In this document: positions 13,653 to 25,921 of the stretch, piece after piece
How positions within the stretch are numbered: position 1 is the first letter of the stretch
How the letters are laid out: the number at the start of each line of letters is the position of its first letter
Assembly (NCBI GenBank): GCA_004026145.2
Contig: CP034995.1
Coordinates: 1,818,226 to 1,882,225 of the forward strand
Direction of reading: 5' to 3'
Origin: Takifugu bimaculatus
Lineage: Eukaryota > Chordata > Actinopteri > Tetraodontiformes > Tetraodontidae
DNA length: 64,000 nt
Notes under the pieces: model-generated
What the model was told of the DNA's origin: nothing
Database searches by the model: none
The model's input: the letters and a program-made list of their open reading frames with translations, nothing else
Position numbers and translations under genes: made by a program

Positions 13653-15009
13653 ATGAACGTCCTGAGATGCTTCATGCTTTGGTTTGGTGAGTTATTATTC
13701 ACAAGTACAAATTCTCAAAAGCCAATAAGTTGCTCTAATTAACTTTTCTTTTAGGAGTTATGTTGGGCACAGTGGCCAGCAAAGAACTGAAAATATGCGA
13801 CTCTACAGAGCGGCTGTACCACGTGGTGATAACCGACTCTCAAGGCACAATCATATGCGCTGGATCCCTGATCAGTGACTCCTGGATTTTGAGTGAGGCC
13901 TATTGCTATCGGTGGTGAGAGAGAGAAAACGGTTCAATGGTTCTAAACAAATGTTTCTGTTCAGTGCAACATCACAGGGGGATTTTCTACATTTTATACA
14001 CTGATTATTTATGATCTTGTCTGACTTGTTAGGGGGATGAAAATAATTTTGGGTGCGCATCCAGGACCTGGTCGAACAATCATCATCCAGAATCCACCTG
14101 TGATTAGGAAGAACAATGCTGGCATGTCTGATTTAATGCTGCTGAAATTACCTAGTCCAACTAAAATCGAACCTGTCAAACTTCCTACCTGTCCACTGGC
14201 TGCGTAAGTTGGGATTCCCTCCCTTTCACGCATCTAAAAAGACAAGACTTCAGAGAGGAGAAACACCAGTGGAATGAAACAATGTTCTTCGTTGCAGGGA
14301 CCCTGACTTTGTTAAAATCGCAGGATATGGGCTGAAGACGACAGAGCTTGGTAAAACAGGTGCGATGCATTTGAATTTATCCTACAAGGGCTGGGAATTC
14401 AAGTAACAGTGGTTGTGGATAAAAGAATACCTCATTGGCAAAAACAACTTTTGACAAATCAGAGTGGTTTATTATTTATAAGTCACGTGGCTTATTTTAC
14501 CCCAATTCATGCTTGTTTTTTCCTTAAGGCTTTAATGAAAATATTCAGGTCACTGGAGTGGATTTAGAGGTTAATTGGCCCCGTGGTGACTTTAAATCCT
14601 TTGAACTGGACTGCCATTTGGATTAAGCTTGTCAACCAGTAACTTTTATACTTTGGTTTAGACTCGAGGGAATCACATAAACTCCAGTGTGTAAAACTCA
14701 AGCTCGACGACTGTAAGAAGGTTGAACGAAAGCATTATTTCTTCTTCCATGATACACAAAAGCGAATGGACATACCTTTGGTGAGTTTTTATTTAGGCCA
14801 GATTTAACCTTTTTTCCCCTGCTATACTTCTGACTAGTATTTAATGCAACTACACATCTGACTTACAGACGGATGTGGGAGGAGCAGTGATTCACAATGA
14901 CATGATATATGGTGTGATGTCATATGAGAATGAACCTCATCTGTATCCCGAATTGCCGTATTTTGAAGTTTGTCCAATTCTTAATTGGATAAATGCAGTT
15001 ACAGCTTAA
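13653..15009 (+). CDS. Copy G: trypsin-fold pseudo-protease, catalytic His and Ser lost
   Basis: Exons 13653-13686, 13755-13914, 14033-14203, 14298-14350, 14662-14780 and 14869-15009 join in phase to an open frame of 225 residues with a signal peptide. Exon structure and sequence match the other proteases in the cluster. The catalytic His region reads ILSEAYC (His to Tyr), the catalytic Ser region reads TDVGGAV (Ser to Val), and the Arg-Ile-Ile-Gly activation site is absent. Asp102 remains in SDLMLLKL, and HPGPG is kept. Cysteines at positions equivalent to 22, 42, 58, 128, 157 and 232 are retained, so the fold is probably intact. A TATA-like TATATTAAAA lies at about 13600 and AATAAA near 15070. 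With no stop or frameshift, it looks like a maintained secreted pseudo-enzyme rather than a dead gene, though recent inactivation cannot be excluded. Confidence 0.82.
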
Positions 15010-15194
15010 TAACCTACTGAAAGGTTGACTTTGACTGGTCCTGTCACAGATTAGTCTTTTAATCTGTCAATAAAATATGGATATGGATTCACTCTTCATT
15101 TCATCTGACTCTCAGTTTTGTTTTTTTTGTTTGAATGCATGTTACACTCTCTCACTTTATTCCTTTACATTCGCAAGGCTGAGCAATCATCCCT

Positions 15195-15197
<3 letters not shown>

Positions 15198-15267
<70 letters not shown>
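15198..15267. repeat. (CA)n microsatellite
   Basis: About 70 bases of uninterrupted CA repeat between copy G and the tail of a LINE. The rest of 15010-15290 is 3' flank with no gene. Confidence 0.95.
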
Positions 15268-15269
<2 letters not shown>

Positions 15270-15295
15270 TACTCACAGCATTAATGAGTGCATTT

Positions 15296-17476
15296 CAGAT
15301 TCAGATTCAGATTCAGGTCCTTTATTGTCCCACACAGGGAAAATTTCCAGCGCAACAACAGCAAGAGCATGCAGAGACAATTAAGATAAAAATAAAATAG
15401 AATAGAATTCAGAATATACAAAGAGGATGTATATTTACAATAATCCAGATAAATGGATACTCAGCCCCTGTATACCTGTACATAGTACAGAGGGTGAATA
15501 CAATATACATATCAGAATATATAATATTCAGATTGTGCTAGCGGGCGTTATGTTTATTGTGCAGTCTGACAGCAGCCGGCAGGAAAGATCTGCGATACCT
15601 CTCCTTCACACAGCGAGGGTGGAGCAGCCGCTCACTGAAGGAGCTGCCCAGTGCTGTCAGGGTGTCCTGTAGGGGGTGGGACGTGTTGTTCAACATGGAT
15701 GACAGCTTAGCCATCATCCTTCCGTTTCCCACCACCTCCACTGAGTCCAGGGGACATCCCAGGACAGAGCTGGCCCTCCTTACCAGTCTGTCCATCCTCT
15801 TCCTGTCCCTGTCCGTGATGCTACTGGACCAGCAGACAATCCCATAGAAGATGGCTGATCCCACCACAGAGTCATAGAAAGTCCTCAGGAGTGGTCTCTG
15901 CACACCAAAAGACCTCAGCCTCCTGAGCAGGATCAGTCTGCTATTGCCCTTTTTGACAAGGGTGTCTGTGTTGTGTGTCCAGTCCAGGTTATTGTTTAGG
16001 TGAACACCCAGGTACTTGTAGGACTCCACCACGTCAACATCCGTTCCCAGGGCGTTCACCGGTGCAGACCGGGGATTGTTACGCCTGCGGAAATCCACCA
16101 CCAGCTCCTTGGTTTTGCTAGCGTTGATCTGGAGGTTGTTCCGCAGGCTCCAGTCCACAAAGTCCTGAATAAGTCCTCTGTACTCCGTTTCGTCCCCATC
16201 AGTGATGAGGCCAACAGCAGCAGAGTCGTCAGAGAACTTCTGGAGGTGACATGAAGATGTACTGTGTGAAAAGTTCGCGGTGTCGAGGGTGAACAGGAAA
16301 GGAGCCAGAACTGTTCCCTGCGGGACACCAGTGCTGCAGAGAAGCCGATCTGACTTGGAGCCCTTCACCCTCACAAACTGTGGTCTTTGTGCGAGGTAGT
16401 CCAGAATCCATGTTGTGAGGTGATGGTCCATCCCAGCTACCTGCAGCTTGTCCCAGCAGCCTGGGCTGGATGGTGTTGAATGCACTGGAGGAATCAAAAA
16501 ACATGATCCTCACAATGCTTCCAGCCTTCTCCAGGTGAGTGAGCGAGGTGTGGAGGAGGTAGATGACAGCATCGTCCACCCCGATGCTCGGCTGGTAGGC
16601 GAACTGCAACAGGTCCATGAAGGAGCTCACCAGTGGGCGCAGGTGATCGAGGATGAGTCTCTCCAGCGTCTTCATCAGATGAGACGTCAGGGCTACCGGC
16701 CTGTAGCTGTTGAGTTCCTTAGGGTGCGGTGTCTTCGGCACTGGGACGATGCAGGATGTCTTCCACAGCTGTGGCACTCTCCCCAGCTTCAGGCTCAGGT
16801 TGAATGTGTGACTGAAGATCCCACACAGCTGGTCTGCGCAGGACTTCAGGAGCCTGGAGCTGATGCCATCCGGACCCGTCGCTTTCCTGGCCCTGTTCTT
16901 CTTCAGGGCCTTCCTCACCTGGTGTGGTGTGAGGGAAAGGCTGGAGCAGGGAGGTGTTGGTGGGGGGGCATGGGCCAGAGTGTGAAGTTTCAGGTATGTG
17001 TGAGCTGAAGGTCATGAGAGAGGGGGAGGGGGGACAGGAGGAACAGTCAATTAGGGGCACAGACAGTGGCGGGGGTAGCAGCAGAGGAGACTGGGCTGGG
17101 GGAGGGGTGGGTACCTGATCAAATCTTTGAAAAACAAGTTTGGGTCGTTAGCCCACCCCCGGTCACCCACAGGTTGGGACTTCTGCTCCTTGAAGCCCGA
17201 GATGGTCTTCAGTCCCTTCCATACCCCACAGATGTTGTTCTGTTGCAGCTGGTTTTCCATCTTCCTCCTGTAGTTGTCCTTCTCCTGTCTGATCTTCCTC
17301 CTCAGTTCCCTCTGCACAGTCTTCAGCTCCTCCTTGTCTCCAGACACAAAAGCCCTCTTCTTCTCCTTCAGGAGGGCCTTTATGTCTGGGGTGATCCAGG
17401 GCTTGCTGTTGGAGAAGCTCCATACAGTCCTGGTGGGTATGGTGTTCTCCACACAAAAATTTCAGTCACTTCTTAG
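15296..17476 (-). mobile_element. 5'-truncated CR1/L2/Rex-type LINE
   Basis: Minus-strand reverse transcriptase of a non-LTR retrotransposon. Visible parts from its 5' side: the linker before RT (SKPWITPDIKALLKEKKRAF), the RT opening (RKATGPDGISSRLLK), STGVPQGTVLAPFLFTL, the active-site FSDDSAAVG, and the thumb/C-terminal block (LGVHLNNNLDW, FLPAAVRLHN). The frame shifts near 16.49 kb and again upstream, so it is inactive. The endonuclease is missing, so the copy is 5'-truncated near 17.45 kb. The 3' end carries tandem (ATTCAG)n on the plus strand, the short repeat tail typical of this clade. Confidence 0.9.
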
Positions 17477-17479
17477 TGA

Positions 17480-18029
17480 ACAATCATAGTGAGCCACGAC
17501 ATTTTGTCTTCTTATCGGCCTGGTTCAACAAAAACAGATTCAAAAACAGGTTGTAGCCTACACTCCCAATTGCCTTGAATGTTAACTGAATACATACAAG
17601 ACTAACAGAGGTTACTCTCTGGGTGAAAGCCATTAAATTCAAAGAAGAACTAAGAACATCAAGTACAGCTGGCCTCACTGGCCTCAGTTCCAAGGTGAAA
17701 ACCACTGTGTTTTGCTATGTTCTTTGGTATAATTTGTATGTGGGTTTAAGGTTAATTTATTATCAATTAGGATCATTTAGCAAAGTATATGAATATTGTT
17801 TTATTTGGATAAAGTTTTAATCTATTCTAGACCAACTAGGTCTTCCTCCTGTTCAATTCCTTGCCGGCACTGTCCAATAGTCATTCCAAATTGCTAATTA
17901 TTATAATTAAATCTTCATCATCGTCGAGTGAAAAACTTTTTTTTAGGAGTTTTGAGAATTGATAGCAGAGAGATGAGTGTATAATGTGAGATGGGAAGGA
18001 CTTTGGCTTGGTTTGGAATTATGTCATTG
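17480..18029. other. Intergenic, nothing recognised
   Basis: AT-rich sequence between two LINE pieces. No exon or repeat family recognised. Confidence 0.4.
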
Positions 18030-18222
18030 GATTCTTCAATCAATCATCAATCAATCTTTATTTATATAGCATCTGTTACAATCAAATTTTGTTTTTGGCA
18101 CTTCACAGAATCCCAGGGCCTGACCCCCAACAAACAACAGTGACAAGGAAAAACTCCCCTTTAACAGGAAGAAACCTTGAACAGGACCAGGCTCATGTAG
18201 GGGGACCCTCCCGCTGATTTTT
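18030..18222 (-). mobile_element. LINE 3'-end fragment
   Basis: The reverse complement ends in an ATTGATTGATG-type tail and contains the same 3'-UTR wording (agcctggtcctgttcaaggt and following) as the plus-strand LINE ending near 61.59 kb. It is therefore a short 3' fragment of that family. It lies just outside the left edge of duplicated unit A. Confidence 0.75.
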
Positions 18223-18255
18223 CTTTGTTCTTTAAAACCATAATAATATTGCAAA

Positions 18256-19309
18256 AAAGTATCCTGACCTGTGGTATTCAGAGTAAATTATTCCTTTCCT
18301 GTCTATTTCATTGAGCATGAATGCAGACAGATGCTCTGCTTGAATCCAGGCTTTACAACCTCACACCAGGTGTTCTTTTTCTATTATCATGGCATTGAAT
18401 ACTGACTAATGTTTGAGTAGAAAATGCGGTTACCTGTATGTAAATCTGCTAAGTGATATGTAGATTGACATGTATGTGTGTTCACCACATAAACAGTGGG
18501 AACCATGGTGTTCCGAGCCTTTGTTAATAAAATTTAATCTACTATCTCACTATGAGGCAAAGTTTTGTTTGACCAAATTCAAGAACCTCAAGGTCATCTC
18601 CTGTGATAAACCTGGAAAATATTCTCCCAAGTAACTGACGTAGACTTCAGAAGATATTATTATGGACCTTCTCTCGGCATATTAAAGTTGACAGTATGAC
18701 ACTGTCATTCTCATTTGTTTTCAAATCTATTTTTTCCAAGTCAGTCAAAAAGGATAAACAATTATTGCATTGCCATCTTTTCAAAGAAGATAAATATTCT
18801 CTTTGTTAGTTTTTCTCCCTTCAACTTGTTGCCATCACTGATAACTTACTGTTAACTTACTGTACTTACACTGATGTCTTCAAGTCATCCTCATCACACA
18901 GGACCCATAATGAGGCTTAAACCACTCAGCCATCTCCTTGTTTGCTCTTTAACCCCTCGACTCAAGTGGTGTCAATTACCCATAAACTGTGAGCACTAAA
19001 ATGAGTGTATGTAATCCCAATCTCCTGTTGTCTCTAATTTGCATTTTTCCATGTGCTGTAATAAAATGAACCATTTCCACTTCATTTAGCATCTGCTTGA
19101 AAAAGAAAAAACAGAAATATATAATTTTTTTAATTTAAATTGCTTATAAATGAAACATAAATGTATTTCCTCTGGTGCCCCCAGTTTGTCCCTATTCAAA
19201 TCCATTGCAGGGGCGTACAGCTGCCATCGGTGCTATGCTAAACACCTAACTTTGTGGCCAATTGGATTTGTGTTTGTGAACTTGAAGGAGGGAAGTGGAG
19301 GATCAAAGA
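18256..19309 (+). promoter_or_regulatory. Upstream region of protease A
   Basis: About 1 kb without coding content, repeated almost unchanged before B (26931-27980) and C (41027-42067). A TATA element (TATAAAAA at 19310) sits about 46 bases before the ATG. Confidence 0.5.
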
Positions 19310-19317
19310 TATAAAAA
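19310..19317 (+). promoter_or_regulatory. TATA box of protease A
   Basis: TATAAAAA about 46 bases upstream of the start codon. The same element is intact before C (about 42071) but reads CATAAAAA before B (about 27985). Confidence 0.65.
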
Positions 19318-19355
19318 GCTCCACCGTTCCAGCTTGAGGGCAGATGTTGGACAAG

Positions 19356-20756
19356 ATGACTGTCCTCACAAGTCTCCTCTTTTTGCTCCGGTTTGGTAAG
19401 TGACCATTCAACATCTCGTAAATGTGGCATCAGAACTGTTACTGTGAGATTTCAAAGTAGGCAAAAGCCATTACATTTGTTTTCACATATTTATTTTAAT
19501 CTCCATTTTGGATTTTTATACAGGTGGTACAAGACAGTTTATTAAAATCAGGAGGGTCTGTATTTACGTTGGACTTTCTTTTTTCCAGGTATTACACTGA
19601 GTGCAGTATTAGACCTGCATAAGAGAATCATTGGAGGTCAAGACTGCGGGCCACAGCAGCACGACTATCATGTAAAATTAATTGGCTATGATGGTGAACT
19701 AGTCTGTGGTGGCTCTCTGATCTCAGAATGGTGGATTCTGACATCAGCACACTGCTGGATATGGTAAACAATATCATCCATCTTCTTGGCAAATTCAGAT
19801 CTTCAGCATCCATGATTGAATCATTATGAATGCTCTTCCCCAAACTGCTCTCTCTCTCTGTCTTTTTTTTACTTCTTCCTCTGCCTTTTCTTAATTTTCA
19901 GGGGTTTGAAAGTAATCGTAGGTGTGCACCCAGGTCCAGGTCAATTGATGATCATTCAAGAACCACCTCAGATTTATGAGGAGAATAACATTTACCATGA
20001 CATTATGCTACTTAAGCTGCCTAAACGCGCTGTCAGACGAACTATTGGCATTCCCCCTCTTGGTTGTACAAGTCCGGCTGTGTAAGTTACCATGCCTTAT
20101 TTCTAGCTACAAAATTTCAGCTATAAAACTCATCACAAACTAAAGAACAAAGCAGCAGTTATTAATAAATAGTTAAAAAATCTGCTTAAAAGTTATTTAG
20201 ATGTGTTTTCTTTTTAATATTTTCCTCCAGAGATGAAATTCTTGAGACTGGGGGACTCTCAGCCATGACTACAGCCCCACAATTCAGAAGAGGTGATTAA
20301 TGTTTTCAGTGTCTTTTTTGAGGTTGGTATTTGATTTTGGAAACAAAACACACATTTCTTCTTTAGAAAGAAATGAAGCAATTACCCTCCAGTGTGGACA
20401 AATCACAGTTAATGGTCATCAATACATGACTCAAGTGGGGGATACAAAATATCAAGCGCACACTTTGACAGCTGACAGTAATCCAGTGGACGTGTCACAA
20501 GTGAGTAGTGAGACTATTTTCACTATTTAAAATGATTGCAAAGAATAAACAATATTCTTACATGAATTAACATAAATGTCTCTGACAGGGGGACTCTGGA
20601 GGAGGAGTGGAGTACCAGGATGCCATTTATGGTCTTAATACAGCGATAACTGATGGAGTTACTGCCTTTGCTGGAATGAGTTTTTTCCTGGATGTCTGCC
20701 AGTACAGAGACTGGATCAATAGCACCATAATAAATTACAGACCTCTATTTGCTTAA
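19356..20756 (+). CDS. Copy A: secreted trypsin-like serine protease
   Basis: Six exons (19356-19395, 19589-19763, 19902-20081, 20231-20292, 20367-20500, 20589-20756) join in phase to 252 residues. A signal peptide (MTVLTSLLFLLRFG) and short propeptide end at LHKR, followed by IIGGQDC, the zymogen cleavage point. The triad is complete: His in TSAHC, Asp in HDIMLLKL, Ser in GDSGGG. Asp lies six residues before the Ser (DVSQGDS), the position that gives trypsin its Arg/Lys preference. Departures from trypsin: GDSGGG instead of GDSGGP, no SWG segment, a short exon 4 without the usual SGWG, and cysteines only for the 22-157, 42-58 and 128-232 bonds. HPGPG occupies the 70-loop. AATAAA lies at 20868-20873. 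It is probably an active secreted protease; the substrate is unknown. Confidence 0.87.
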
Positions 20757-21854
20757 GGTGGCAACCGATGCCATTTCACATTTAATATGGCACTCTAGCG
20801 CTGTATTAACTTTGATTAAAAAAATTCTTGACAACTGTTGCTAAATACTAATATTATTCCCTTTAACAATAAAGCATATCAATGGACTCTTGGCTGTACT
20901 GTTTGCATTTGTTTTTTTGTAATGCTGCTGATTTTGATTATGCTTTGAAATTGCATTTTTAGTTATAAACCAATGTGTTTTATCAAATTAATTATACATA
21001 ATATATCATCCCATAATTAATCAGGAGCTCTGAACAGATCAACAAGGTTTACCAGCCAGTATCACTTTCTGGGCAACCTTTTCAAAGGGTGTAGCTAATG
21101 AGCCAGTCAGAAAAGCAGTTTCTCAGTTTCAGTTTTGTTCTCGGGAAATGAACATGTTTAAAGTTAGGTTGCGGTCAGAAACACATATCCAGAAAACTTT
21201 GATTACATGCACATTTAAAACCACCATATAAATGACCATTTCACCGAAGCAAACAAGTGTATTATATTATATACATATCATTCATATATCATATCACTGA
21301 GAGTTCTGAACGGTTGAAAAAGCGTTTAAGCTTCGTCATTTGTGAGATTAAACCGTGAAACTCGTCACATATGCCTAATCCTTCGCACGCCATCAGAATA
21401 TTCTTTTTTTCAAATTTAAATAAATGTTGTAAAGAGTGACAGAAACATAAATGTTGTGATTACTAACAACGAGGCCCTCGGGTATGCTTGAGGGCTCCCT
21501 TTCAAACTCTATCATTCACGCCCATCTTGGTGTTGCTCATGATGGACAAAGGAGGCCCAGAAGTTTGTTAATGCCCCATTAAGCAACTCTGGTTAGGACC
21601 CACAAGTTTGTCTACCTGTTTCTGCCTCCTGAGACGCAGGCTTGCCCGGCAGGCACAATGGGTCTAGTCAGCTGTAATTCCACGTTCATCTGCTGAACCA
21701 CCCCATCTCCTACATTTTTTTTCCATTTTTGGTAATGTGGGAGTAACTTGATAATGGAAATTTGCCTGTGGTGGAAAACTTTGTGGACAGTAGGCTTTTG
21801 ATGTTAAAGTCTCATTTAAAAAGGCACCAGGATTTTGAAGCTCAGCCATTCCAC
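20757..21854 (+). other. 3' flank of protease A and upstream of relic exon
   Basis: Non-coding sequence shared with units B and C. It contains the poly(A) signal of copy A and then sequence with no recognised gene. Confidence 0.5.
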
Positions 21855-22420
21855 ATGATGAGCCGCTTGACTTTTCTTCTCCTGTTTGGCATTAGTAAGT
21901 CTCATTTTAATGATAGTCTGTTTCTCAGATGTTTGGTTGAACATGTAGGACCACCTTTTTTAGACAGTCTCCACATCAACTGCAATGCACATCACGGAAA
22001 TGACATTCTATTGTCTTGTCACAATGGGCGAAGGCAGAGTCCACCCTTGGATGAGTGCCCAGTTCACTGCAGGGACCTATATAAGCATTTGTGGGTTTAG
22101 TACCTTGCTAAAGGGTACCTTGGCAGTTCTCAAAAGGTGTTCTGGCACCTTAACCTAGCACCAGAACGCCTTCCATGTTGCTTCTGGTCTGCAGCTCGAA
22201 CCGAGAACCCTCTGCTTCTCAGCCTAGTCCTCAACAGAGTGAGCGACTGTTTCTTCACATGCCATTGTCATACTGAATGATACAATTCTATTATTACTAT
22301 AAGAACAACCTTGGCATTTACACTGTACAAGTAGCACAACTTTGGACTTGCAGAAGAGAGTCATCGATGGGCAAGACTGTGGGTCAAATGTTCATCAATA
22401 GCATATGTTAAAGTTGAAAT
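21855..22420 (+). pseudogene. Relic second protease in unit A (exons 1 and 2)
   Basis: 21855-21894 is a 40-base signal-peptide exon (MMSRLTFLLLFG) with a donor, the same length and phase as exon 1 of the intact proteases. About 430 bases later, near 22340-22420, a stretch reads LDLQKRVIDGQDCGS then hits a stop; this matches the propeptide and activation site at the start of protease exon 2. No later exons follow. Between them is a dispersed-repeat-like stretch (a tatataagc motif and a tcgaaccgagaaccct motif). Confidence 0.65.
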
Positions 22421-22871
22421 AGAGCAACCCAGCAAAACCCTGCGTGAATCAACAAAAGACACAGACACAGGTAACCTTGCAAGGGAGAGCGAGCAGCAGT
22501 TCACTGTGGAACACCCTCCGACACTCTGCTGCCCCTCTACAAACCTCCTTCCTTTAGTCACATCAGCTCATTATCCATGTGGAATTTTCACCTCTTCTCA
22601 AGATGCTTTTAGGGTTTTAGATAACAATCTCACAGTAAATCTGGTGCTCTGGACAAGTGTACTAAATCAAGAGAGGTGAAAAACACTCTGTTCCTTCTTC
22701 ATGCACTTAGGTGCTAAACATACAAATGCATTTAAATGATAACAATATAATTATTTTTTAATACACTATAATTATTCTCACATTTGTGTCCTGTTTATCG
22801 TTAAGTGCATCTAGATTCTCATTATCCATAATACATCTTTTCACTTTTATGAACTTCAATGTGGGTGCAAC
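22421..22871. other. Non-coding stretch between relic protease and env
   Basis: No gene recognised. It lies where a minus-strand retrovirus would have its 3' LTR, but I could not identify LTR ends. Confidence 0.35.
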
Positions 22872-24473
22872 TTAAGACATTTCAAACAGATCTTCAACAT
22901 CATGCAGTGCATTAGTCCAATCTTCTTGTGAATCCACTGCCCCTTCATCCAGTAGAGGTCGTTCTTCCATCTGCAGCAAAGCACTAGTCACAGCCGAATC
23001 CACGAGCCGATCAATGCAACCCCGAACAAGAGGTACTACACAACAAGCTAATATGGCTAATACTATCACTGCTATCCCTATTACTGCCTTGAACAACATC
23101 TTGAACAACATCATCAATCATTGCCTTCTGTAATTTGGTCAAATTTTTCAGTGCGCTATCTATCAAGTGGTCATCTGCATCATTTTCTGGGACAAATGTG
23201 CAACAGTAATCTCCTACCATCGCGCAAACTCCTCCTCTGGATGCTGTCAATAGATCTAAGGCCATCCTTTTCTGCATAGTCATTAGTCTCAGCGCAGTCA
23301 GTTCTTCTTTAACTCCTGTAAGAGCAACCTTTGTCAAATTAGTAAACACTTTCAGTCTATAATCAACTGTTTCTAATCTTAATATGTTCTTTGCCACACC
23401 TACCCAAGGAAACAGATAACAACTTTTTCTCCCTCTGTCCAGTGTTTAAACTCTTGTGGTACATCTGAGTCATGTGGTTTGTAATCTATATTTAAATCTC
23501 TCCTGCGACGCGACTGTGGAACGGTTCTGGCATTAGCAGCATAAATTATGACTGTGTGATCATTGAGGTGGACCGGAGCGCACACTCCTGACCAGTTTGC
23601 TGGTAGGTGAGCATACGCGTTGTGTCCACAAAGCAACCAACCGTTGTTGATCAAATACGTGCCATTTTGTCCTGGTGTGCCTTGTGAATAGGTGCAAGTG
23701 CAATTATAGCCACTTGGGCACAATTGTGTAGTCTTATTAAACATATAGGAATCACAATGACGATTTTGGACACATTCTTCATTACAGACTGTATAATTGC
23801 AGTTGGTTCGCCTTAGACAGGATGGTCGGTAAATCAGCGTCGCACTTTGTTTCCAATCTGGATCTTTTGTTACCTTGCAGGGTGTATAGATGATCCTGCA
23901 AGTGTCAGCATGTAGCGATCCTAGTTGTGTCTGACCTTCTTGCGCATAACAGTATGCGTGATTACCCATAACCTGCACGGGGATTTTGTATTTCTCATTT
24001 TCTCTTTCCCGCCATTTCTCTCAGGGGTTCTTGAGTGCAATTTTTACGCATGTACAGCGTTCCATTGATTAATCAAATCCCATGCACTCCCCTTTTGCCC
24101 ACTCCTGCGTGAGGCCGACCCGTACGACGTGCAAAACCAAGTGTAGACAAGTGTAGACAAATTGTGGTTTTTGTCAAGTTTTTTGACAGGGAACCGCGAG
24201 CATAAAGGGCCTAACTGCTCTTGGCATGTCAAATGTCCCAAATGGTTATAAATATCTGTCAAAATCTTTCATTGAAATGTAAGCCATCAAGCTATTGAGC
24301 CATCTGCTGGATGGAAAAATGAATGCAGGGCAAAGCGATGACGGTCTGTGTGTGTAGTAGTATTTGAACACACAAGTGATGTTATTTGTGCAGTCAGAAA
24401 TTGAAAAGATGGTAAAGAATACCATGCCCGGGCCTGTTGTTGCTTGCTGTAGTTGAGGAATAACATTTGTCAT
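22872..24473 (-). pseudogene. Endogenous retroviral env remnant, unit A
   Basis: Reverse-strand envelope glycoprotein remnant. The surface part is cysteine-rich with many N-glycosylation sites (for example NCTCTYS is visible) and ends at a furin-type basic site (SRRRR). The transmembrane part, in another frame, shows the CX6CC motif (CAMVGDYCC) of class I retroviral envelopes and a hydrophobic anchor (VIVLAILACCVV). Breaks: an internal stop near 24246, a frameshift between the basic site and the transmembrane part shared with unit B, and a private 53-base deletion near 23108 that shifts frame. It cannot encode a working protein. CX6CC points to the gamma/epsilon-like env type; the exact lineage was not determined. 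Confidence 0.85.
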
Positions 24474-24780
24474 GCAAGAAAAACAGTGATGATGCTGTCA
24501 TTGGTCCCTTGCAGGTTCCTACATTGTGGTGGCCCAGAAGACTTTGCCAGGTGTCTTGTAAATGGAGGCGTCCTGTGTTTGGAAATGAATAAAGCACTGA
24601 CTGGGATTAAAGAGAGGTGGCCCCACCCAGGTGACACTGAAGAGCAAGAACACATAATTTCCCAATGAGTGCTACAAAATAAAAATGAAAAAGCTGTGGC
24701 CATGACCTGTTGACAGTCTTATTTTATTTTTTTTTAACTTTTTTTAATTTATTGTCAAGTGCAGTCAATAAAACACTCCA
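24474..24780. other. Unassigned stretch between env and cargo-gene exons
   Basis: No coding content recognised. It may include a last exon of the minus-strand cellular-type gene remnant (a minus-strand acceptor-like TTTTGTAG lies near 24675), but this is not supported further. Confidence 0.3.
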
Positions 24781-25921
24781 ATTTTCTTTGCTTACACCTG
24801 GAAATGAGGTCCCAAAAGAATGTCCACAGCCCTTTGAAAGTCTGCAAAAGTGTCAAAAGTCTGGCCTTCGAGTCCTGGAGATGATGACTTTTTGCTGTTT
24901 GGACAGTATGTCTGAAACCACAGGATGAAACCACATCCTGTCATCCTTCAGGACCTTCCTCCACTTCATCTTTCCATGTTTGTCCTGAAAGGATGCGTTT
25001 TAGTGCAAGTTTTCGTATTGGCACACTTTAGTGTGGCATCCCCAGGATATGGAGCAAAGAGTCACCTCGATGTGTGGTTCAGACGGCGATCTTGCCGTCA
25101 ACGATGGAGTGGTGCGTCTGACGGACTTGTGTGCAGAAGCTGGCCAGCTCTGTTTTCCAGGTCTTTTGGCCTTTTCTGCTGCAGCTTTAGTGAAATGTGG
25201 GAGAAAAAGGCCAACGTAAACATAACTCATCTAAAATGTAGCTTCAGTCCTCACTGCGTTCTGAAAAGCTTGTGCATAATATTAACAATTACATTTCACC
25301 CTGTCCATAAATGGCTCTGTCCACACACATCTCCAGGTGGCAGGAGACTTGTGGGAAGAACTGGAGGTAATCCTTAACCCACTCATCATTTATCGGTCCT
25401 CTCTCTGGCCGCTGCTTCTCTTTAACGTGGCGATCGACGATACTGAAATATCACATTTAATTATGAATCACTTAACGGGACAAGACTGAGCAAAGATTTA
25501 TTTTGTTTAGAACAGCACACTTACTATTTAATGTAGCCAACATCGTTTTTCCACCAGCCAGTGGAAGCTTTTGCCTCGGTACTTGCCAAAAGTCAGAATC
25601 CACTGCACCTCTGAGGGATTTTGGGTGACCAGGCGGCATCTCCTTTTAGCTGAAGACAAACGGTTATGTCTTTAATGCCACATTTGTCCAAGTAGAGTGA
25701 GTCAACTGAGCATCAAAACATATATTTGACCCTGATTACCTTACCTTCATCACAGGCAGTCTTAAGACATCTCAGTCCACTGTCATCAGTGGGCTGATGT
25801 GGTTTCGACTGGTCCCGTACCTCTTTTGAGGCCTTCAGAATGCACTGCTGCCCATCCTGTGGCACACTTGTGTCCAGAATACACAGCGATGGCATTAATG
25901 GGTCCATTGCAGAAGGTTTAT
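24781..25921 (-). pseudogene. Remnant of a multi-exon cellular-type gene, unit A
   Basis: Three minus-strand blocks have splice-like borders. 25745-25921 is an exon with the open frame PSLCILDTSVPQDG and onward. 25525-25649 encodes LTFGKYRGKSFHWLVE and then goes out of frame by one base in an A run. A block ending at 24984 begins with residues including DDRMWFHP. The GKYxGxxFxWL pattern resembles the conserved block of a large teleost family of uncharacterised multi-exon proteins, and MWFHP recalls DUF6729-type proteins of the same group; both links are from memory and tentative. The frameshift is present in both units. It lies between env and a CpG-rich block that could be its promoter. Confidence 0.45.

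Noticed and set aside
16448..17008. Long plus-strand open frame
   Set aside because: Antisense to the LINE reverse transcriptase on the minus strand, which has clear RT motifs.
25000..25230. Open frames on both strands within 25.0-25.4 kb as coding exons
   Set aside because: No conserved motif and no consistent splice borders; the same frames in unit B differ without coding constraint.
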